The notes under the pieces are model-generated. The model worked only from the letters and a program-made list of their open reading frames with translations. It was not told the origin of the DNA and did no database searches. Positions 55,705-64,000 of a stretch of 64,000 bases of DNA are shown piece by piece. The stretch lies in contig OU015650.1 in the NCBI GenBank assembly GCA_907165275.2, positions 13,112,001-13,176,000 of the forward strand, written 5' to 3'. The translations under genes and the position numbers were made by a program. Position 1 is the first letter of the stretch, and each line of letters opens with the position of its first letter. The DNA is from Zygaena filipendulae. Lineage: Eukaryota; Arthropoda; Insecta; Lepidoptera; Zygaenidae.

Positions 55705-57355
55705 AGTCAAATAGCCTATTGAAAAATCATATGAGTAGATTTTTATTATTAAAACACGATAATCATTTAAACGTCGCCGGCATACCTATTCTATGATTCG
55801 TTCGTTTGTTCGTACGTTTGTATAACATAAATGCAAAGGATTGATATGCATAATATTGATTTGACTGTGTTGTGGTCACTGTTCACTACTTACGTAGCAC
55901 GTGAACCGGGTTAAACCTCAGTAGGGTTAGAATTCAAACAGTAAATTACTAATAAAATTAAAGGTTATTATGAATTTAAAAAAAGTGTTCGTGTGTTGCA
56001 GCAATTTCAAAACAGCCGCAAATACTCGAAACTCCCCCAATGTCCTAAACTAACAGATCCATTTATATTCCGGTCATGTTATAATAACCGAACTCATTTA
56101 TAACCGATAAGTATCGCTCAAACAACAGGGATTTCATTTTTGTTTTGTATTCATTGTACTTTTTGGTGCGTAAATAAATAATATCAAATATCTCTAGGTG
56201 TATAGGTAGGTATGTCGTTTACGTCGTCGTTTTTGCCGTGTTATTAATGTATGTATTAGCGTTTGTATAACTATGAAGCTCTTTGTTTGAAAGTTTTGAG
56301 TACATTATTTTACTATGTATGTAGGTACACAATTTTAATAAAAGAAATCAATCAACAACTGATAACAGGCGATTCCTTCGACAAACAACAAAACATGTAA
56401 AAACATGATACCTATAGTAGAGATAAAATGAAAAATTTAGATACTTAATAGATTTTAACGTCAATGATCTGTAGGATCATACCATAATATTTTGGCTAGA
56501 AGGTTTATCTTAATAACGCAGACACTAGATGAGAGCGTTGATGTACATTTGAAAGAAGCCCCTCACATCTGGGTGGCATGTTCCGGGGCGTTCCTCCGAG
56601 TTCCTCACTCTGAAGTTTCAAAGAAACTGTTAGTCTTTGGTTAGTATATCACTTGGTAGGTTTTTACCTTTTTTACCTCTAGAAAAAGAGTTTAGTACTT
56701 GTAGAAAAGTATCTAAAAAATGATTATTTTAACTTTTCCGTAAAACATTGATCATAAATAAAAATAATACCGTAGGTAAAAACAAATAATGAAGTAATAC
56801 AGTAAGTAAATAATGTGTAGGATATTTAAATGCTAGAAACTCGCGAAAATCAAGACATGTTCGGAAACGGTAACATGCGTGTAAGTATATGTACGTCGAT
56901 TCATACATGTATAAATCGGCTTCTCTACGAAAAAACTAAGCAACTGTAATTTTTTTCGAAATGAGTTTTTCGTATTTTTGCGACTTTTCACGCTTAACGG
57001 ACGTTGTTGCGTACTCACAGTCATCAAAAAGGCTTTAGTTTCAGTAAAATTAACATTAAGAAAATCGTTAACGGTTAAACCATAGAAGGTTTGTTTTGAA
57101 TAAAGCGATTTCCGGTTTTGCTCCTGTAAAATTTATTCAGCTGCAACAACCATGAAAAAGGCTTTAGGTAGTCTTAGAAAATTATAATTAAGAAAATTGT
57201 TAAACTATGGAAGGTTTGTTTTAGATAAAACAATTTCCAGTTTTTTGCTCCTCCTGTAAAATTTATTCAGCTGCAATTACTTTGTTTTACCATAGGGCAG
57301 CCGAAATAAAGTATGAGTATTCAAATGGAAAGATGAGAAAATTCAAGCAGACGAA
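55705..57355. other. AT-rich DNA with no supported gene
   Basis: An internal near-repeat AAAAAGGCTTTAG...GTTAAAC...TTTCCGGTTTTGCTCCT occurs at about 57025-57135 and 57160-57280, and once more near 36820-36920. The family is unidentified. Confidence 0.35.
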
Positions 57356-57360
57356 ACTGC

Positions 57361-57650
57361 TGAAAGGATGATATTTATATTCATCTTGCGTGGAGCGGAG
57401 TGCGCGCCGAAGTTCGTGTCAGTGTTGTAACGTTCTGACAGATGTAATGTGGGACATTAATATCAGGCAGCGTTTGAACTGGCTTCCGGCGGATCCGCGC
57501 AACCATGCAAGTTGCGACGGCTCGCAACTTCCGGCCTTTCCCGAGTTACCCCCTCCCACAATGCATACCCCTGCTTTCGTTATTCGGGAGCCGCCCGGGT
57601 CGGAGGGGCGCGGGGAGGAACCACCCCGGTGTTGCTAGGTACAATAATGT
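57361..57650 (+). promoter_or_regulatory. GC-rich candidate promoter or 5' exon
   Basis: ATATTTATAT at 57371 and an insect-type initiator TCAGT at 57419-57423 precede a GC-rich block. ATG at 57450 opens a 62-codon frame ending TAG, without family resemblance. It may be a leader exon. Confidence 0.3.
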
Positions 57651-57989
57651 TATTTTCCATTCCTATGAAAATTTTAGAAAAATCACAAATAAAATGCATA
57701 AACCGCAAGAGAAATCTCTCACAAAAGAGGATTAGTTCTCCGATGAGACCGTTTTTCTGTATCGATTTTCAAGAAAAAAAGGGATCGTTGAGTCAATGTT
57801 CAATATTTGTTTGTTTTTCTTGTGTGTTGTGCTGGAATAAATGTAGCTTTCTTTCTTTCTTTCTAGTAAGGTTTTTATTACTTACACTGTTTTACAGCAA
57901 ATTTTTTCAATCATCCGTTAATTTTATTCCAATCTCATTAACACCTGCCCTGCATCTCGAGTTTGACCCTTAAGTACAATTAGACCTCC

Positions 57990-58267
57990 TTTTTCTTTTT
58001 GTTTTGAGAAGTCGTAGTAGGTAAGGTCGAAGCGGAGTGAGAGAGGTTGTGTCTTGTGTGTAGAGTTGTGAGTGCAGGGTGCGTTGGGCACACAGGCAGG
58101 GCGGGCGGCGGGCGGCGGGCGCGGAGGGTGCGCGGGCCTCGCGCGGCGGCGGCGACGGCGGTGTCAGTCCGCGTGCAGCGGCGCGGCGGCTTGGCACTCC
58201 GCACGGAGCGCCCGGTCCTCCCGCACCCCCGCACCCCCGCTCACACCCGGCCGGCGCCCGCCCTCAG
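57990..58267 (+). promoter_or_regulatory. GC island with probable noncoding first exon
   Basis: Very GC-rich from about 58085 to 58265. It ends in a splice donor-like CCCTCAG/GTACGC at 58267/58268, after which base composition drops at once to AT-rich. TCAGT at 58164 could be an initiator. The long overlapping frames reflect composition. Confidence 0.4.
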
Positions 58268-58815
58268 GTACGCTCGCTCCACCCTGTTGCGCGCTCGCTG
58301 CACTCCACTCGCTACAATGTTTATGTACCTACAACTAATTGCCTCTGTTACCTTTAATTGCTCTATAAAAATAATTATTATCGTTCCGTATTCCGTAGTG
58401 CTTTTATTATTTTGCGAGCTTTATCCGATGACGGGCTATTTCGTGCGATATTTATGTTGTCGTTTTGTTGTGTTTATTTTATTAATTGCGTGATAAATAT
58501 GTAGGTATCTATTATTTTAACACGAAGTAGGTATCGATTGAGTGTGGGTGAAATGTCATTATTCCACTGGATTTGTATGTTTGGCGACCGATTTTAGATT
58601 TATCTCTAGGAATAAAGAACGAAAACAAAAGGTTGTACTACTTGTACTTGTTGTTTGTTGTGAGTATCGCGTCTGTGTAAAGAATAAACGATGAGCGAGA
58701 GCTTTGTCATGAATAAAATAAATATTTCATGGGCGTTGTAGCAGGTACCTAACTATGTAGATGTGTAAAAATACAAAAACAAAATTGTTTTTTTTTTAAA
58801 CCAAAATATAGAAAA
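58268..58815. other. Possible start of a long intron
   Basis: AT-rich; nothing recognisable. Confidence 0.3.
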
Positions 58816-58817
58816 CT

Positions 58818-59100
58818 ATTATAGTTGTTCCCCGGGGTAACACTCGCGTTAATTTTGGATTGAATCTTGTTTGTGTAATTCCGTGATTGGCTTTTGTTTG
58901 CTATTTCATATACTTAATTTTGTTGCATTATCTGTAAGGTTTTCCTACAGAATAAAATAAAAGTAAATAGAGTAATAACTATCCTGTATCCTTTTCTGTA
59001 CCTCTGAAAACGTGTATGTAAAATTTCATGGTAATCGGTTGAGTAGTAAAGGCGTGAAAGCGTAACAGACAAACACTTATATTCGCATTTATTGGTTAAT
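58818..59100 (-). mobile_element. Helitron-like repeat
   Basis: GTTCCCCGGGGTAACACTCGCG end, CCTTTTCTGTACCTCTGAAAACG and GTAATCGGTTGAGTAGTAAAG blocks; the middle is replaced by unrelated AT-rich sequence. Confidence 0.45.
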
Positions 59101-60060
59101 ATTGATTTAGGTATACCAACTTAAATAAACAAAACAATCGGAAGCTTTTATTATTAAAAATAGGATACAAAATATGGCGATTATTTTAGAAAAACAGACA
59201 AACTACCTGCCAACCAAATGTCTTTGTTTGCTCGTATCTTCCACATTTGCCCTCCGCATCAATGACCGCGCGCCTTGGAAACTAGAAACCTTGTTTTAAA
59301 TATTTATGAAAAATGTTACATGGTAGTAAACATATAGCAAAAGTGAGATGGGTAAGTAATTTATCCGTAAAGCTTTGAAATATCTACCTGCTCTGAATAA
59401 CATCATACAGTGTGATCTTTCTTTGTGTCTAGGTATACAGTATACACACATATTGACGTATAAATGTGTATACAGGCTGTAAGGTTAAACGAGAGACGTT
59501 TTGATGGAGGGTATACACTACATACAGTATTCGATTCTAGTCTCAAATATAAAAAAAAAAAACAACTTTTGACGTAATAATACATACTTAGAACAAATTT
59601 ATTCACGAAAATTGACCACGCAAGTTAACCGTCATGGGTCATTCAGTTTATTCAAGGACTGGAATAAATCCCTCATTTAAAATAACATCCTGTATATACG
59701 CGTAATATGACTCGTATTGATATGCAAATGGAGAGTTCGTCATGCATTATTCAGAAAACACTTGCATTTTTGGGTGTAAATAATTTTTTGCTATTTTCTC
59801 CGACTACATAAATAAGGTTAGTTGGTGAAGGTGTGGAGGTATCTATGATAATAATGTATTCAACCCACATTTGCTAAAGTTTGCTTTTAAAAGTTACCAC
59901 ATTTTTAAGAAATTATATAGAGAAATATTTTATTTCTATCAACATCTGTGTGCTTGCACATTTGAGGTAATTAAAAAAATTATACGTATGTTCAGAGATT
60001 GAGATTGTCTTAGTGTAGATTCTAGCAAAAAAAAAAACTATTACTTTTTAGTTTTTACGT
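59101..60060. other. AT-rich DNA with no supported gene
   Basis: No repeat ends or exons recognised. Confidence 0.35.
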
Positions 60061-60067
60061 ATACATT

Positions 60068-60252
60068 AACTGTCGCCAAGCACCTAACGGTGAGTTCCGT
60101 CAGCCCCACTTGAAAGCCAGTTCCCATCCCTAGGTATTCCAGGTCGGCAACGCACCTGCAAGCCTTCTGGTGATGCAGATGTCTATGGGCGGCGGTAATC
60201 ACTTACTATCAGGTGTGCCACTTGCCCGTTTGCCCCTTATGACATAAAAAAA
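60068..60252 (+). mobile_element. CR1-type LINE tail or derived SINE
   Basis: GGCAACGCACCTGCAAGCC, TGGGCGGCGGTAATCACTTA and CAGGTGTGCCACTTGCCCGT are the familiar 3' blocks of a lepidopteran retroposon, ending in an A-run at 60245. Confidence 0.65.
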
Positions 60253-60884
60253 AATCGAGCATGCACATTAACATAGCTATCAGTGATTCTTTAAAATGGT
60301 CGCGGCTTGGTAGGTACTCCCTTATCAACTAACGCTGCTTACAAAATTATATATTTGTTTAAAAGAAATAAGCAAACACACGGATTCAAGCCTCCATCCC
60401 GAATCGCTGGACGCGATCGACCGAAATCACGGCTTGTTGAAGTCAATGTATAACACAAATTCAGGAAAATCGCTTAAACAATAATCTAAGGAAACGTTAT
60501 CATCCGCTTGCGCAACTAGTGGATTTCTAAATGACTAAATCTTTCCAAGTCAACGAAAAAAAAAAACTTTATGATCCCCCTTCGATAAAAGTTTAAAGAA
60601 ACTCCAGGTTTCTTTACAAATCAAATTCAAATAGGTAATTTTATTCAAAGGCTCTTTTTCTATATTCAAATATGGCTCTTTTTGATGTCAATTAAGTACA
60701 GTTATTTTGGTAGATTTGGCTTTGGATAACCTTCCAAAAGCTAAAAGACTGTTCGAGTCCAAACAAAAGATAGACACCATAGCAATGCATTTTGTATATA
60801 ATAGCAAATAAGTTATATTTTACATTAAAAAAATTTAAGATATTTTAATTATTTTTTTGCTATTATTTTAGAATGGTTCGGTGT
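60253..60884. other. AT-rich DNA with no supported gene
   Basis: Nothing recognised. Confidence 0.35.
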
Positions 60885-61112
60885 AATCCTAATTAAAATT
60901 ATAAATGCGAATGTGAGTTTGTTAGCTTGTTTGTTACGCTTTCACGTCTTTAATATACTGCTCAACCGATCATCATGAAATTTTGCATACAATATGATTG
61001 TCAATGGTACCTACCTACAGAAAAGGACATAAATTATAGTTCTTTTCATAGTGAAATTCTCCCGGGAACTCCGAAATTAACACGGGTGTGACCGCGGGGA
61101 ACGACTATAGTA
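60885..61112 (+). mobile_element. Helitron-like repeat
   Basis: TAATCCTAATTAAAATTATAAATGCG start, CAACCGATCATCATGAAATTTTG core, CACGGGTGTGACCGCGGGG stem. Confidence 0.55.
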
Positions 61113-61539
61113 ATATCACGGAGTAATATCATAAAAATAAATTCGAGCCAGTAACAATGTCGTGATAGGACTGGCGTGATTATCTGTCGTGAATGTATAC
61201 TTGCTACTTGCTGACATGTTGCGATTTCTGCTATCCTTTTAATTAGTTCGTACATACTTCGTTCTACTTTCCTGGCCGTGAGTGCTCTATTTTATTCATG
61301 TCACTGTACGTGTTTTTGTCATACAACGTGATGCGACGTGCACGTCTGTCCTCTATTGTGTGTGTTCTAATAACATTGGGTTGACAACGTGTAAACAATA
61401 TCTCCTCCTAAAGACAAACGTACGAGTATAATACAGCTGTAGTATAGGTAAATTATTTACCTACACAAACCATACCAACTTATTGTGCTTGAAAAAATTA
61501 TTGTGGCGATTTAAATAAGGTGGTTGCGGCACGTTGGCA

Positions 61540-61640
61540 GCGCCGTTTATCTAGCGGTTAGCTAACCTGATTGCTGCAGCAGCTACTGAGGGTTCGATTA
61601 CAACGTTAGGGTTAACACTAGGCATTATTAGAATATTGTT
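61540..61640 (+). mobile_element. Possible tRNA-derived SINE fragment
   Basis: GGCAGCGCCGTTTATCTAGCGG...GGGTTCGATTAC, with a near-perfect box B at 61591-61601. Confidence 0.4.
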
Positions 61641-61895
61641 TGTCGGTTTATACTTGCAAGCGGTGCGCAAGTAGTATGTACTAGATTTGAGGCGCGAAAT
61701 TAGACATGTTTTTTAGGTGTGTTTTTTTTTTACTGTACTGTAAGCTTAGCTAAGTTAACTGCAATTGAAATACATGACCCTGATCCAGTACGACTACAAC
61801 CACATTCCTTGTTCATAACGCGCAAGCCTGTAATACAAACGCTCTAAAAGACAAAAATTCTTTGAGTAGGTACCGATGTAATAGTACATTGTTAT

Positions 61896-62470
61896 CCTAG
61901 GGGTGAAAGTAACTTATTTAGTCCCGAGACGGGGTTTGGCGCCCGAGCGTAGCGAGTGCGCTAATAGATCGAGGGACTAAATAAGTCTTTCTCCCGAGGG
62001 TAACACTGTGCTTTTCATTACGAATGCAAGGAAAGTCAAAATAAAAATAGGAATTAGCTAAAGAAAAAATGAGTGAAGATCGGATAGTCCCATGACACTT
62101 TCCCACCTATTTCTTTTTCTTTGGCCGGCTAGCTATTCAGCCAGTATTTTTATTTACATTGTGGCGACCTAAAAAAAATATTATCTTTAATTATTAAGTA
62201 TTAATTAAAGGAAATAAAAAAATATAAATAAGAATTAGCTTAAGAAAAAGTGAGTGAATTTTATTTTAATTAATACCTACTTAAACTTTACGTTATTTCA
62301 ATTTTACATCGCGCTGGCTGTATAGAAAGTTGAAACATGGTTCAATAGAAATGTGAAAATAGACCTAGTTTTTTTTTAATAATTTGACAGTTGTCAGTTG
62401 AAAGCGATTCTCCCTAGGGCTGAAAAGGGTTACTTTCAACCCGCTTCTCAGGCAACTTCAGACCTACTTT
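61896..62470. mobile_element. Inverted-repeat element
   Basis: GGGGTGAAAGTAACTT near the left end and GGTTACTTTCAACCC near the right mirror each other. An inner stem is TAGTCCC...GGGACTA. ATAGGAATTAGCTAAAGAAAAA and ATAAGAATTAGCTTAAGAAAAA form a direct repeat about 180 bp apart. Confidence 0.45.
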
Positions 62471-62504
62471 CCGAGTATGAGTAATGAAAAATGATTTTTG
62501 TGGC

Positions 62505-62590
62505 ACGCACTGCTACGCTGCGTTGCGCTACGCTGCGCTACACGTAGCTACGACAAGCTACGATGCGATGCTACGCTACGCTAGGCGAGA
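62505..62590 (+). repeat. Degenerate (CTACG)n minisatellite
   Basis: GCTACGCTGCG, GCTACGCTGCGC and GCTACGCTACGC units recur over about 85 bp. Confidence 0.6.
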
Positions 62591-62599
62591 AAAACTGTA

Positions 62600-63935
62600 A
62601 CAAAGTCGTCCAAAGTCGCACCATAGCCTTTGACCTCCGAGTCAGTCCTCTGATCCATTTACCAACAGGAATTCGAGAAGTTTAGAAGGTAGATGAGAGT
62701 TACATGATGGTATGTAGCAATGTTTACTTGTTTATACTCTACTTGAACTGTACAGTAGGTACACAGCGTGGCTGTGCATTGTGCCTTGGTGAAGTTTAAA
62801 AATCAATAATGTTATACTTTGAAGCCTGCTGTGCTTTAATAAAAAATCGTGCTATATGAACGGGGTTGCCGGGCGTTCGGTTTTTTACGGAACTATTTGG
62901 TATTTCAGCCTTTTCTTTGGGTACTATCGCTATCTAGGGATTTTCTTCCACTAGATCTCCTCCTTTGAGTACCTATACATTTTTCTAAGATGACCATAGC
63001 TGCCTCAAACTCGACATTTATAACTCAAATATCAACGCAGAACTTGTCTTTGCTTTAATTGGTAAGTACTTCCAAGTACTTGTACCATCATACTCGTAAT
63101 TTACTCGTAGATTAGAAGACGAAAACGTGTTGAGAAAAAACTGGCAACAAAAAGTATAGATAAATTTTATTGTTGACCGTGTAGGTATTTGACGATGTCC
63201 ATCTTCAACAAACGGTTTCGTAATTTGGCCAAATTGTTTTGCCAAACCAACCAAACACACCCTAACTATCAGGCCACCATACAGCCTCGGTGTACGGTTT
63301 GTAGAATGTAGCGTAAGTATTTTGCGTACCTACCTCGGCTACCTAGTATCGGCTGTACCTCGCGAATCCACAGAAAAATACGTTCACAAAAAACACTTTT
63401 TAAGAGTAAATTGAAATAAAACAATATATAATCGCCATGGAATTTTCTGACAATGTCAATTTTTTGTGACCACGTGACATGAAGGCAAGTTCCTTCGTTT
63501 TCTATAGCGATAACGATCTCGAGTCTACTTGTCTAAGGGGGCTGGGGCTGCAGGGTGATAAAACGATAGTGTAATTTTTTCTAAAACCAGTAACCACTTC
63601 CATCATCTACACATAGCCGGTAGTAGGTAGGCAAGTACTTAATATTATTTCAACTTTATACGTTAAACCGACCGTACACGACGCGTAAGCTCGTTGTGAT
63701 AGCCATCTTATTGCATTAACGCGTTAAATTGGAATGAGACGGGAATAAAGGGATAATTAGGTAGGACTAACAAAAGGTGAGGAAATTAATTTACTCACTC
63801 CATAACTCACTTGCGCTATTGTCATTGTAGCTAGACTGTACCTGTGTGGGGAATTTAAAATGTTGGACAAACGTAATGTATTATACCTTCATATGTAGGT
63901 TCGCAGACTATCACACTCTTTAACTGAGTAACATA
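62600..63935. other. Intergenic DNA with no supported gene
   Basis: No repeat core or coding frame recognised. Confidence 0.35.
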
Positions 63936-63942
63936 TACTTCC

Positions 63943-64000
63943 TAGCTGCCCCCCGCGGTTTCACTCGCGGTAATTTCGGAGTTCCCGCGGGAATTTCGGG
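63943..64000 (-). mobile_element. Helitron-like repeat cut by the window edge
   Basis: CTAGCTGCCCCCCGCGG, GTTTCACTCGCGGTAATTTC and GGAGTTCCCGCGGGAATTTC; continues beyond the window. Confidence 0.7.

Noticed and set aside
58047..58493. 148-codon frame in the GC island
   Set aside because: Several frames are open at once, composition explains them, and a splice donor-like site lies inside; no family resemblance.

Overview
The window is nuclear DNA from a moth or butterfly. It is AT-rich and intron-containing, it carries eEF1A and other animal genes, and it is full of a repeat with a GC-rich hairpin end, an ATTATAAA-type 5' end and a CTAG terminus. That repeat matches the Helitron-like elements that abound in Lepidoptera. 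All family assignments come from reading the translations; no searches were run.

Left part (1-4.1 kb). The window opens inside a transcript that ends with two very small membrane-protein reading frames 6 nt apart; the first resembles PIGBOS1. On the minus strand follows the translation elongation factor eEF1A, with an uninterrupted CDS and an intron in its 5' UTR.

Middle left (4.1-30 kb). Two SINE-like copies are followed by an apparently complete non-LTR retrotransposon with a Gag ORF, an endonuclease-RT-RNase H ORF and a perfect 12-bp target duplication. It stops about 240 bp before the start codon of a plus-strand FERM gene, an FRMD3/FRMD5 orthologue. I could assemble that gene completely: 12 coding exons, 572 codons, and a C-terminal membrane anchor. 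Its introns hold a 5'-truncated LINE, Helitron-like copies, hairpin MITEs and microsatellites. A partly repeat-poor AT-rich stretch follows it.

Middle (30.9-38.5 kb). Two minus-strand genes lie head to tail: a five-exon NUDT19-type CoA diphosphatase and, 110 bp downstream, an intronless, very GC-rich fray/SPAK/OSR1 kinase gene. Intron 3 of the NUDT19 gene contains an exactly symmetric 1,005-bp inverted repeat (453-bp arms, 99-bp loop), ending 21 nt from a splice donor.

Right part (38.5-64 kb). I find no confident protein-coding gene. It consists of Helitron-like fragments, several MITE families, SINEs, LINE tails and AT-rich sequence. GC islands near 40.5, 57.4 and 58.1 kb may be promoters or 5' exons of genes continuing outside the window. 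The genes form no pathway; they are unrelated neighbours in a repeat-dense genome.
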